Assembly: GCA_026545765.1 (NCBI GenBank)
Contig: CM048840.1
Span: 29,826,765 to 29,890,764, forward strand
Source: Plantago major
Lineage: Eukaryota; Streptophyta; Magnoliopsida; Lamiales; Plantaginaceae
Reading direction: 5' to 3'
DNA length: 64,000 nucleotides
Made by a program: the position numbers and the translations under genes. Every line of letters begins with the position of its first letter. Position 1 is the first letter of the stretch. Of the stretch, positions 1 to 8,944 are shown in pieces. Under the pieces are notes generated by a model. It ran no database searches and had not been told where the DNA came from. It saw nothing but the letters and a program-made list of their open reading frames with translations.

Positions 1-652
1 TACACTTGACTAATAAGTGTTTGTTTCTAATAGGCTCCAACTGAGAAGAAAAATGAAGAGACTGAAAGTCTAACTCTTCAGAGAAGAATCCAGAGACTTC
101 CAAGGTCTCTGAGGAACAAGTATATGAACCTTCTGCGGAGAAGGTATTGCATTCAGATATCTATATTCTTCAAAGAACAAATCTCTGATCATTTTCTCAA
201 ACTAACACATTCTACTTAACAGGTTCAAAAAGAAGTAAAAATTGCTGAGGACTTGCCCACTCAATCCTCACAAAATATGGAAATTGATGAGGCATCAAGG
301 CCTTCATCACAAGAAAATATTCCATAGACTGCACAAGTCTCTAAGAGACAAGTATCTGAGCCTCCAACAGAGGTAATTGACCTCTCAGATATCTGATTTG
401 TCAATAAAAATTTTTCTTGATACAATTTCCTAAGTGTTATATTTCTAATCTCAGGTTCAAGGAGAAAGAAAGGTTGATGAGGACCAGACTTCCAAGTCCC
501 CACCTCACAACAAGATATCTGAGGAACTCCCTACCTCTGTAGTACAAGTCTCTGAGCCTGATGCATTCATTCAGGTAACTCAGAAACCTAACTACACAAA
601 TACTCAGATATCTACACAAGTTTTGAATCTAACTCAAAGCTCTTTCTTTCAG
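1..652 (+). other. Repeated short exon-like blocks with about 80-bp intron-like gaps
   Basis: Upstream of the main extra-ORF frame lie short coding-like blocks separated by gaps with GT..AG ends: 144-222, 373-454 and 575-652, all 78-82 bp long, AT-rich and pyrimidine-rich before the acceptor. An earlier acceptor ends near 33. Every block begins with GCTC or GTTC straight after the AG, and several carry a VSEP-like ending, so they look like duplicates of one ancestral exon. The same arrangement is present in S5 (60424-61340). That these gaps are introns is inference; splicing to make sub-genomic messages is known for some LTR elements, but I cannot confirm it here. Confidence 0.5.
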
Positions 653-708
653 GCTCAAACAAGTGTGTCAAAGGTTTCAGAAAGTGGCAAAAGCTCAGAA
701 GCTCAGAT

Positions 709-1632
709 ATGACTGAATTAACAAAGGTGACTGATCACCAATTGAGAAGAGTTAGAGCTTTTGACTTGGATAATTATGTCCATGCTATGTTCCCAACAGA
801 GCAGTACTCTTTTGCTACTTTGATGCATAAGGACTTTATCAAAGAAGCTGCACACAAGCTCATAGAAGCTTTTGAGAAGGCAGACGGTCAGACCAGAATG
901 CAGATGGCATTCAAGCCTACTTTGGCCCAGACTCTACAGTACATACCCTTTGAACAAGAAGAAGTTAATGGGCAAACGGTCACTATTCCAGAAGTGATCA
1001 ACCTGGTCTCTGAAGATGACGAAGAGAAGGAGGCTGATGAGAATGACTATGAAGATTCTCTTTCTGACCATCACAAGGATGAGGATGATAAGAAGGATGA
1101 TGATGATGCCCCTACACCAGGGACAGGAGGGATTACACAGAGGAAGAATGCCTCAGCTGCTGAAAAGCACATTGAGAGGACATCACAACAATCCCCTCCT
1201 CCATCTCCTCAGAAATCTACCCATCCATCTTCCCAACAACAAACAGATACTACTGAACAAATAGTTGAGCACTCTGAGGAAACAACTCAGAAGATATTGA
1301 ATACACAAACCAGAGCTGCTCAACTCAAACAACTGTTGGAAGAAGAACAACAACTCCATCTTCAACTGGAAGAAGAGCTAGTTAAATCCAGAGATAAGCT
1401 TAATAAGCTTCAAGATCAATACTTGAAAGAAACGGTAGCTTACTCTGAGGTCAAAGAGCTCCAGGATGCTGTAAATGCCATTGCTAAGGAGCTAGATACT
1501 GAAGAAGTATCTGAAGCAAAGCATGATGCTAAGGCTGCATCACCAACAAAAGATATACCATCCTCCTCCCTAAAAGGAAAGAAGCCCATCTCTGAGATGG
1601 TTGCTGGACTAGAAAATCTGGAAAATGTCTAA
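709..1632 (+). CDS. Extra-ORF segment: acidic stretch plus coiled coil (Sirevirus-like element)
   Basis: This 307-residue open frame lies in the env position, downstream of pol. Residues 14-75 form a mixed helical-looking part (RAFDLDNYVHAMF and following). Residues 95-135 are strongly acidic and open with VINLVSEDDE, which fits the pattern of a SUMO-interaction motif: a hydrophobic core followed by acidic residues. Residues 155-185 are rich in S, P and Q. Residues 185-275 are E/Q/L-rich and look like a long coiled coil. No signal peptide or membrane segment is visible, so it is not an obvious envelope. The same parts recur in S5 at 61596-62452. The ATG used is the first in the open frame; if the gap at 575-652 is an intron, the true coding sequence would begin upstream. 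Function unknown. Confidence 0.6.
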   Translation: MTELTKVTDHQLRRVRAFDLDNYVHAMFPTEQYSFATLMHKDFIKEAAHKLIEAFEKADGQTRMQMAFKPTLAQTLQYIPFEQEEVNGQTVTIPEVINLVSEDDEEKEADENDYEDSLSDHHKDEDDKKDDDDAPTPGTGGITQRKNASAAEKHIERTSQQSPPPSPQKSTHPSSQQQTDTTEQIVEHSEETTQKILNTQTRAAQLKQLLEEEQQLHLQLEEELVKSRDKLNKLQDQYLKETVAYSEVKELQDAVNAIAKELDTEEVSEAKHDAKAASPTKDIPSSSLKGKKPISEMVAGLENLENV

Positions 1633-2033
1633 GAGGATGAAGATCACTGGGCTGATGACTCAGATGTTGAAGAAGAGAAGAAATTGGCAGAACACCGAAA
1701 TGAGCATTTGGTGATTTCTCACTTGAAAAGGAAGCAAATTGCTCCTAAAATCTTCAACCAACTGCCAAATATCCACAACTCCAGTGAATACTTGACCAGA
1801 TTTCAAGTACTGTCTAAACTGCATAAGGAGTTATCTTCTCAAAATGAACCCGCCATTACATCAGTCCCTCCAGAGATGAAGACCTTCACTGAGCTCATCA
1901 CTTAGAGAACAACCAGTCTGGTCATTGCCAGAGAGACTTAGGCATGGTAAGGGATGATGATGTATCATTAGCTGAAAAATCTTTTCATGAGGCAAGTTAC
2001 ACTACTTGAAAAGCAGATGCCATACTAGGCCCA
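1633..2033 (+). pseudogene. Middle stretch of the S1 extra ORF
   Basis: Between the two long frames lies further coding-like sequence, including a 73-residue frame at 1684-1905 with HLVISHLKRKQIAPK and an EMKTFTEL ending. Equivalent wording (SHLKK, SEMKKFTEL) occurs in S5 near 62440-62650, so it belongs to the same extra ORF region. It is degenerate in both copies. No function can be assigned. Confidence 0.5.
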
Positions 2034-3398
2034 TTGGCAGAGCTCACTGATAAGGAAAATGGACTTATCAAACAAAATCAGGAGCTCAAAGCTGAACTTC
2101 GGAAGTTGGTCACTGCCTATAACTACTTACAAGGACATTTTGAGTCTCTCTCAGAATCCTTTATGAGACTTAGTCAGCCAACAATGACTAAGGGGGAAGG
2201 ATTGTACAAATCTGGACCTCAAAGTCAGGGGAAATGGGAAGAAGGAGAAGGATATAAGAAGAAATCTGGAGCTGGTGCTGCTCGGAGAGGAAGAAGAAAC
2301 AAGAAAACTTCCCAGCCACCACTCAAAATCAATGAGCCCTCCTCAAGTCAAGCTACTTCCCAGAAACCAACTGAAGGAACTTCAATGGTAACAAGGGCCA
2401 TGGCACAAAAACCTCCAAGGAGTACCAAGGCTCCAAGGAGAAGACAAGTAAAAGGGATTGAAGAATCTTCTGAAGAAAAAGAAGAAGGCCAAATCAAATC
2501 ACTGGGCAATGAAGAAGGTTGCAAAACTTTCACAAGAATTAATCTTGATGATGATGATGAAGAGACTGATGAAGATGAAGCTCCTCTTCACAGAAAAAGA
2601 AAAATTGATAGCCTAACTGAGCCCATAGCTGCAAAGCCTTTGGCAGCTAAAACACCCTCTGGAAATACCAAGTCTATCCAGGGTGGTTCTTCAAGCAATC
2701 CCCCAAGGGAAAATTCAAGGCAAAGGAGGAATAGACTAAGAGCTGAAAAGATAAAAAAAAGTCAACTTCCACTGAGGCCAGAAGAAGCCAAAATTGAGTA
2801 TGTGAAGACTGAGAACAACTCCTCTGTCTACAGGTGCATAAATCAGAAAAATGGCTACTGGATTCTGGAACTCAAACATTTACTGCTAAATTCAATGTTT
2901 CCAGAACCAATCCATAAACAACTCATGGCATGGAGAAAAGACAAACCATTCTTGATTAACACCAGCCACATCAAAAACTGGTTGGATTTTGAAGTTATCA
3001 ATAGGATAAAAGCCATGAAGAAGGACCTCTCTGATGAATGTCCTTATGGAAAGCCGGATGATGTGCACAAAATTCCCAATCTGATTGGAACAGGCACAAG
3101 GTCAAGACTTTTTGTGGAACCCTATGAGTCCTTCTACATGGATGAAGAACAATACAAGGGTGACATCAAATATCTGAGGATCATATATGATTATTTCAAA
3201 CTATCAAATATCAAGATTGTGCATGCCTGGATATGGGGAAAGTATCTGTGGGTCAAGCATTTTTTCAAGAAAAATCCTACCAAAACCTACAAAGAAGTCT
3301 GTGGATTTGCCAGAGACACAGAGATGATTGTCAGAACTCTTCTCTATGACTACTCTGATGATATAAGAAGGTTTGGTGATAGGAAATTTGCAGATTGA
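2034..3398 (+). CDS. Extra-ORF C-terminal segment: basic/acidic linker and conserved globular end
   Basis: This 454-residue open frame ends the extra ORF of S1. Residues 1-48 look like a coiled coil (LIKQNQELKAELRKL). Basic clusters stand at about 83-92 (ARRGRRNKK), 127-140 (PPRSTKAPRRRQVK) and 228-243 (RQRRNRLRAEKIKK) and could bind nucleic acid or act as nuclear signals. An acidic block lies at 144-182. Residues 255-454 are rich in W, Y and F, with GYWILELKHLL and HAWIWGKYLWVKHF, and look like a folded domain I do not recognise. S5 carries a close relative at 62895-64000, where this domain is the best-conserved part. There is no membrane anchor. Start chosen as the first ATG; the true start may be upstream. 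Confidence 0.6.
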   Translation: MAELTDKENGLIKQNQELKAELRKLVTAYNYLQGHFESLSESFMRLSQPTMTKGEGLYKSGPQSQGKWEEGEGYKKKSGAGAARRGRRNKKTSQPPLKINEPSSSQATSQKPTEGTSMVTRAMAQKPPRSTKAPRRRQVKGIEESSEEKEEGQIKSLGNEEGCKTFTRINLDDDDEETDEDEAPLHRKRKIDSLTEPIAAKPLAAKTPSGNTKSIQGGSSSNPPRENSRQRRNRLRAEKIKKSQLPLRPEEAKIEYVKTENNSSVYRCINQKNGYWILELKHLLLNSMFPEPIHKQLMAWRKDKPFLINTSHIKNWLDFEVINRIKAMKKDLSDECPYGKPDDVHKIPNLIGTGTRSRLFVEPYESFYMDEEQYKGDIKYLRIIYDYFKLSNIKIVHAWIWGKYLWVKHFFKKNPTKTYKEVCGFARDTEMIVRTLLYDYSDDIRRFGDRKFAD

Positions 3399-3766
3399 TC
3401 CATGGAACTGTTTTGAAGACTTGAAGACTAGTTTGTTAGGATGTTCACTTGGAGCTTGGTTACTCCTGTTGTCCTAATTTACTATGTAATTTTTTTTTTT
3501 TTTTTTGCATCTTGCTGACTGTACCTTATTGTTGTTTTATCTTGTAAAAGTTATCTGAACTTTCATTGTAACATATCTGATGAACCTACTCTCAGATATC
3601 AATCTATAAAAGATAAATTGTTAGCAAAGATCACACCTTGTGATTTGGTTGATGTTTACTTTCTGCACTTAATTATATGAATTGAAAGATCATAAGAAAT
3701 GATTAAGTGATGGATTGTTTCCTCATCCAGATTTGTAATAGGTCAGATAATCATCGTTGACTGATC
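3399..3766 (+). other. 3' untranslated stretch of S1 before the LTR
   Basis: AT-rich sequence between the end of the extra ORF and the polypurine tract, with a T-run near 3490-3505. No gene is seen. Confidence 0.6.
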
Positions 3767-3781
3767 AAAATGGGGGAAATT
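3767..3781 (+). promoter_or_regulatory. Polypurine tract of S1
   Basis: A purine-rich run with a GGGGGAAA core lies directly against the TG that opens the 3' LTR. This is the expected site for priming plus-strand DNA in LTR elements. Confidence 0.8.
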
Positions 3782-4507
3782 TGTTAGGAATATCTGTTTA
3801 GATTTTGATCAGCAACCTAATGACTTATCTTAGCTCAGAAAGGTGGTTAGTACTCTTGGTTCACTTGAACACTGTAAAAGAGGAAACTCACTGAGTATGA
3901 TAGTCTAGCAAATCTTGTATAGGATGTTAGGTCTCAGAATGTAATTTTTATTCCTCTAAAGAAGACTAAGAAGAAGACATCCAGCAGGAAAAGTTCAACG
4001 GATTTGAAGATTTGAAGACTGCACAAGATTGCTGAAGACAAGGGTTTTCAGATACCTTTGACCAGATATCTTGAAAACACAAGCGTTTTTAAATAAACAG
4101 TATTGCAAAAGATATCTGAGAAATAAAAGGTTTCTGAAACGAGGAAAGTGCCCACAGATATTTACACTCAGATACCTTGGACATAAACTATGTTTCTGAA
4201 AAGAAATATATTATAACAAGTTGTTTCAACAAGTGGTATATGGAGTTGTGATAATCTCTGGAAAAGGACGTGCAAAGCATCAGAGAACTCTGATAGTATA
4301 AGATCTCTGATACAATGCATAGTTCCGTTGGCACTACAGGACAAAGTATAGTACAATGCATTGAATGCGCGATGTAAATGTCTGAACAAAAATGGTAGCT
4401 TCTGAAGAAGAAGAAGACAAACGTACTACAGTACTATACTCAGATATCAATAGTTTGAATTTGATTTAAGCCTAACGGATACTATTCAAACGGCACTCAA
4501 ATTCATC

Positions 4508-4515
4508 TATAAATA
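4508..4515 (+). promoter_or_regulatory. TATA box in the S-family LTR
   Basis: TATAAATA in the middle of the LTR, kept at the same place in S2 (20933-20940), S5 (49938-49945) and, reversed, in S3 (28274-28281). It probably marks the U3/R start of element transcription. Confidence 0.65.
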
Positions 4516-5336
4516 TCAACACTTAGACTGCTTGAGAACACACCTTAGAACATCGAACACACCTTGAACTAGCATTGAATACTTTCACACAAGCTCTCTC
4601 AAGCACACTACTTACCTTCAAGCTTTCTGTTGCGACCAAAGCTCTTGAATCTAAGTAGCACAAAAGTTCTAAGTGTCCTGATCCTTAACAAGAATTGCCA
4701 TTTGTGAAAGAGTTGAATTAAGATTTGATATCTGAGAATCATTCTCTTGAACATTTATCATAGACTTGGGTCTATAAAGAACAAGATACCATACATTGCA
4801 AAGTTATTAAGTATACTTGATTCTCAGAGCTATTTGCATAACTGAACAAGTTATTAAAGAAGCTCACATGACAAACTACCTTAACCAACACCTTAATTGG
4901 CGTGGAGTACATGAAGTACTTAGTTTGGGAAACTAAGGAACAAATCCAGGAAAGAGGTTTCTGAGTACAGGAAGTACTTGGCTGTGAAAGCCGGGTAATA
5001 ACTCAGGGGGAACACTTGGTTGGGAACCTAGTGTAATTAGGAATCGAGAGAAGATATTTGTAAGGTTACATCAATTATCTGTCTTAGTGGATTCTAGGTC
5101 TGAGAAAAGCCGAAGTGGATTAGTTGAAGGATTACGCCACCTTCAGATACCACTATAAAAAGACTTGTGTTATTTATTTTCTGCATTTTATTACTTGCTT
5201 TATTTACCTTGCAAAGTATTTACACCTATCTTGCTGAGCACGTGCACTTATCACAGAAAAGTCTTCCGCTCTCTGAAATTAAGTATCAGATATCTTCACA
5301 GATATCTGAGAAACCGTGTTTATCGACAAAAGTTGT

Positions 5337-5374
5337 AAAAGACTATTCACCCCCCCCCCCCCCTATAGTCTTTT
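5337..5374 (+). other. C-tract hairpin near the LTR end
   Basis: AAAAGACTAT (5337-5346) pairs with ATAGTCTTTT (5365-5374) around a loop of mostly C. The same hairpin, with a C-run of different length, is present at 50771-50800 and reversed at about 21177-21209. Stem conservation with a variable loop suggests a structural role in the RNA, or a shared template sequence. Confidence 0.5.
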
Positions 5375-5470
5375 ATTTTGACGTTATCTGGACCAACAGT
5401 TAGTACAGACTCCGAACAAAGAAAATATTCCCAGAAAATCAGTATCTACCTTTTGGTGAATTGCGGACAA

Positions 5471-7468
5471 CTACGCAATCCGGTCCAGCTCCGGAACAGC
5501 AGCTAACCGAGCCACTTCCGCCTCCAAGTCCGACTCACCACTCGCTTTCCCTTTGCCCTTCTTGGCCGCAGGGATCGGACCTTCAGCAGGGCGCTTTTGC
5601 GTGGAAGCTGCACTCAAGCCACTAACAGGAGGCTCCCGAGACACGGACCTCGGAGGTTTCTTGGCCCCCTTTGAGCCCGCCACCTTACCCTTGTCCGGGG
5701 TAGGTATCGTCTGGGCCTCCTCACCTACTGCGGCCCTTTGAGTCTCCTCCACTCGGAAAGCAGCAGCATTCGGAGGCTCCTCCCTCGGTAGCATAGTGGA
5801 CGTCTTGATGATTTGGGTTCGGGAACCCTCCTCCATCTCCTTCCGTTGAGCGGCATTTTGTTTCCGCTTCAGCTCCCGCATGGTAGACATGGTGTACTCA
5901 AACCAAAACTCTGCACATCCAAAGGATAATAAGTTAATACATGATAGTAATTCTCTCACCAACAACAAACATAGCAATAAAGGGACCATCGACCCGGATA
6001 ACCGACCAAGTGACCGAATGGGGAAGAACTTACTCAGGTCCTTCTTCCCGTCACAAAAACTTGGCTCCGAAAAGCCAGCTAGATAAGGAAGGGGCTGGCA
6101 GATCAATCCCCGAAAAAAATATTTCTCCGGGTCTTGATTCTTATGGAGAGCCTTGCATCCACAAGGGATGTTCCGAGCCGGAGGTTTCCAGTCCGGCAGC
6201 CTGCCACGGAAGAACTTCTTCTCAAACCGCCATCGGGCCCTTTTCGCCTCGGATTGACCCTGTTTCAGAGCGGGCCGGACGAAAAAAGTATACGCTTGGC
6301 GACATACCAGCGTATAAAATAATGTATTCCTATTACTTACACTAACACTAAACAACTTACGGAAGTTATCAAACGTAACCGGGATGCCCTTATATTTACA
6401 CATCACCCCGAAGCACATCAGATTTCTGAGAGAATTGGGGATGATTTGATGCGGACTCAACCCCATGTCGTTCAAAATGTCCAACAACTCGGACGACACC
6501 GGCAACCGCCACCCGCAATGCAGACTTATCTCATGCACGCACATGTATCCCGGAGGCGGATTGTAAAAAGCGTGCGACTCATTCGGAACCAGGATTTCCA
6601 CGGAATTCGGGATCTCGTACTTTCTCCGGAGCTCATCCACTTCCTCAGTCATTACAATCGACGGACAAGTCGGAAGCGTACAATCTTCATTCAACTCGCC
6701 CTCCAGATCCGGATGAGTTACATCATCCCTTGACCGGGGAAACTTCACCTGGTACACGTCCTCACCCTTCTTGCTCCCCTCAGTCCTGCGCTGACTCGGT
6801 CCTGCCTGACTGGATGACTCCCTCCGAAAAACATGAGGCGGGATCACTTCATATTGTTCCTCCTCCTCCGACCCCATATCTTCATCTCGACCCTCTACCT
6901 CTTCGGCCCCCTCCGCCTCTTCTTCCTCCGAGGACGAGGAACCCAACTCTACCACCGTTCGGAGGGGGGCAACAATCTGGACCCGATCCTCAACACCTTC
7001 CTCGAACATGCCTAGCTCGGGCGGTTCCTCGGAGGTATCATGCACTTCCTCAATATTAGGCTCCTGCGAATCCGGGACGAACGACACTCGGTTAGGGTTA
7101 CTCCTAAAATTATAACCTAAGTTGCGTATAAGGGATCGAATCTCTACCGGGAGCTCGGGCTCTTTCCCAGCACGACGCGGCCAGATATCCCCTATAGTCC
7201 GAGAAGTAGTCTCTTGCACAACACCAATACCCTGCACAGTAGAGACTTCCGGGTAATCCTGACGCCTCGGAGACACTGAACCCGGAATAACTAACCGAAG
7301 TAAAGAGCTTACCTCGGGCTCTTCCCGGTTCGGGTGGGTAGAATGGACCGGCTCTTGCAAGTCCTCCATACACCCTACGTCAACCTCCTCGGAGCTCTCT
7401 AGCAGAGACAGCGACTCGGATGCATATCCTTCAGCTTCGGATCGGTTTTGACTATCACTCTCGGACAT
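5471..7468 (-). CDS. Antisense ORF of a Tat element (putative gypsy-type transposon protein)
   Basis: A 665-residue frame runs antisense to the element. Residues 1-270 are acidic and low in complexity, with E-runs near 180-205. Residues 285-375 hold the recognisable core, PPPGYMCVHEISLHCGWRLP followed by a LxxxGLSPHQIIPNSLR stretch, which resembles the 'putative gypsy type transposon' family (PF04195). The C-terminal part after about 540 is K/E/A-rich and basic. Two parts of the frame (around residues 375-390 and 480-520) do not look like protein and have GT..AG-like edges, so introns are likely. The C-terminal coiled coil of such proteins is not here but is seen in T2 at 19295-20198. Its role in Tat elements is unknown. 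Confidence 0.65.
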   Translation of the reverse strand: MSESDSQNRSEAEGYASESLSLLESSEEVDVGCMEDLQEPVHSTHPNREEPEVSSLLRLVIPGSVSPRRQDYPEVSTVQGIGVVQETTSRTIGDIWPRRAGKEPELPVEIRSLIRNLGYNFRSNPNRVSFVPDSQEPNIEEVHDTSEEPPELGMFEEGVEDRVQIVAPLRTVVELGSSSSEEEEAEGAEEVEGRDEDMGSEEEEQYEVIPPHVFRRESSSQAGPSQRRTEGSKKGEDVYQVKFPRSRDDVTHPDLEGELNEDCTLPTCPSIVMTEEVDELRRKYEIPNSVEILVPNESHAFYNPPPGYMCVHEISLHCGWRLPVSSELLDILNDMGLSPHQIIPNSLRNLMCFGVMCKYKGIPVTFDNFRKLFSVSVSNRNTLFYTLVCRQAYTFFVRPALKQGQSEAKRARWRFEKKFFRGRLPDWKPPARNIPCGCKALHKNQDPEKYFFRGLICQPLPYLAGFSEPSFCDGKKDLSKFFPIRSLGRLSGSMVPLLLCLLLVRELLSCINLLSFGCAEFWFEYTMSTMRELKRKQNAAQRKEMEEGSRTQIIKTSTMLPREEPPNAAAFRVEETQRAAVGEEAQTIPTPDKGKVAGSKGAKKPPRSVSREPPVSGLSAASTQKRPAEGPIPAAKKGKGKASGESDLEAEVARLAAVPELDRIA

Positions 7469-8170
7469 CCTAGGGAAAAAAAGGCAATTTCGTAAGCTTT
7501 AAGATGGCAGTCCGAGAGGTCCTTTATGTAGATTAAAGAGGAAGAAATGTAAAGATTCGGAGGATAGGAAATGACTCTGCCAGACGAAGTTAGTTCGGAG
7601 TTAGTAAGGTGTCAGTCCAGCGTTAGTCTTGACTACTCAACATATCCGAGACACACTACGATTATTACCAACTATAGAATACGTAACATAAGCATGCATC
7701 CGAACATACCATATTTTCAACAGCAGCGAAACAACAAACACAAGGAAATTTGACAACCATTCAGGAAAACAAGCAACTTACTTGTACTCGGATGGTTGGA
7801 TCGAAGGCAGCTAACTTTGCTTGGATAACTCGCTACGGACTTCTTCTCACTCACTTCGGATTTCTTGCACTTGCTTCGGATGTACTGAAAAAGTCAAAAA
7901 TCTTCTCTCTAGAATGTGAAAATGACATCGGTGAAACCCCTATTTATAGAGGGTTAAATCAGGAAGCCCAGCCGTCGCCATTTTTCGGGATTAAATCTCA
8001 ATCGTAGATCAAAATTCATCCAACGGCATAGTACAACAATACCAGGTGAAATGACACATTGGTACAAAATATTTACCTTACGATGACAAAAACATACAAC
8101 CAACTTCACCATGCTCGGGAAGAGGACAGTACTACACCCTTGGATAGCCAATCTATCTTCTGCCCCAGAA
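7469..8170. other. Upstream region of the antisense ORF, no gene
   Basis: This lies between the antisense ORF start and the tandem array. It would hold the promoter of the antisense gene on the minus strand. I see no convincing coding sequence; short frames here are AT-rich and without motifs. Confidence 0.5.
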
Positions 8171-8650
8171 CCCTCTCCTTTTTACAAGGAGGGATGCTTC
8201 ACCTCACCATCACACGGACCCTCGTCCGTTCGGATGTCCCTCTTCGGACCATCCCGACAAGGGTGATAAAAACCCTCTCCTTTTTACAAGGAAGGATGAT
8301 TTACCTCACCATCACACGGACCCTTGTTCGTTCGGATGTCCCTCTCCGGACCATCCCGACAAGGGTGATAAAAACCCTCTCCTTTTTACAAGGAATGGTA
8401 ATTTACCTCACCATCACACGGACCCTCGTCCGTTCGGATGTCCCTCTTCGGAACATCCCGACAAGGTTGATAAAAACCCTCCCCTTTTTACAAGGAAGGA
8501 TGATTTACCTCACCCCTTCGGATGTACCTCTTCGGACCATCCCAGCTAGGTTGATAAAAACCCTATCCTTTTCTACAAGGGAGGTTGATCCCACTCATCA
8601 TCACACGGACTCCCGTCCTTTCGGATATCCCTCTTCGGATCATCCCTTCA
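8171..8650 (+). repeat. 102-bp tandem repeat array
   Basis: Five units start at 8171, 8273, 8375, 8477 and 8561 with CCCT(C/A)(T/C)CCTTTTT. The first four are spaced at exactly 102 bp and the last is shortened. Each contains CATCACACGGAC and TTCGGATGTCCCTCTTCGG-like words. The array sits between the antisense gene and the 3' LTR, a place where Tat elements often carry satellite-like repeats. Confidence 0.9.
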
Positions 8651-8930
8651 CCCACAAAAGGTACAACTCCGACGTTCTGTCTCCACCTGATCACGCTTAC
8701 AAATACCCATTCTTTTTTTAATTTTGTTGCACTCCGAGCCTCCTTCCTCAGAATGCAACAAAAGAGAGAAAAGTGGGGGGGGGGGGGAAGAGAGATCAAG
8801 ATTAAGGACGACAAGAAGCACAGATTACACCTTTTTTCTGCTTACGAGGGACGGATTGGACCGAGAAACAAACTGTCTCCTCTACTTTCAACTATAGTTC
8901 CACAACTATCTTTTACTAAGATACTTGGAA

Positions 8931-8944
8931 ACTAGGGGGACATA
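8931..8944 (+). promoter_or_regulatory. Polypurine tract of T1
   Basis: ACTAGGGGGACATA lies directly before the LTR opening TGTTGATACGG. Confidence 0.65.

Larger units (their letters stand above)
1..5398 (+). mobile_element. Sirevirus-like Copia element S1, 3' part
   Basis: This is the downstream part of a long Copia LTR element; its 5' LTR, gag and pol lie outside the window. What remains is the extra ORF region (1-3398), a short untranslated stretch, a purine tract and a complete 3' LTR. The extra ORF and LTR match element S5 (49204-64000) along their length, which identifies the family: S5 has Copia-order gag, integrase and RT with the Sirevirus-style YVDD motif. The 3' LTR abuts the antisense gene of Tat element T1 at 5398/5399, so S1 appears to have landed in a Tat element. 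The copy is broken in a few places. Its LTR and the S2 LTR at 20199 differ by only a few percent by eye, suggesting an age of one to a few million years. Confidence 0.85.
3782..5398 (+). repeat. S1 3' LTR (S family, 1617 bp)
   Basis: The LTR opens with TGTTAGGAATATC and closes with GGACCAACA. It is recognised from the purine tract on its left, the closely similar LTRs at 20199 and 49204 and the minus-strand ones at 27598 and 29008, and from the primer site that follows the equivalent LTR at 50824. It holds a TATAAATA box, many AGATATCT-type words and a C-tract hairpin near its end. The five bases that follow it are GTTAG; the five before the LTR at 20199 are TTTAG. Confidence 0.88.

Noticed and set aside
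8171-8650. Repeat array considered as CRISPR-like
   Set aside because: Units are contiguous with no unique spacers, and the DNA is from a plant.
8059-8721. 220-residue plus-strand frame with 34-residue repeats
   Set aside because: It is a reading of the 102-bp tandem array; the period being a multiple of three keeps it open. No start context, domain or partner supports a protein.
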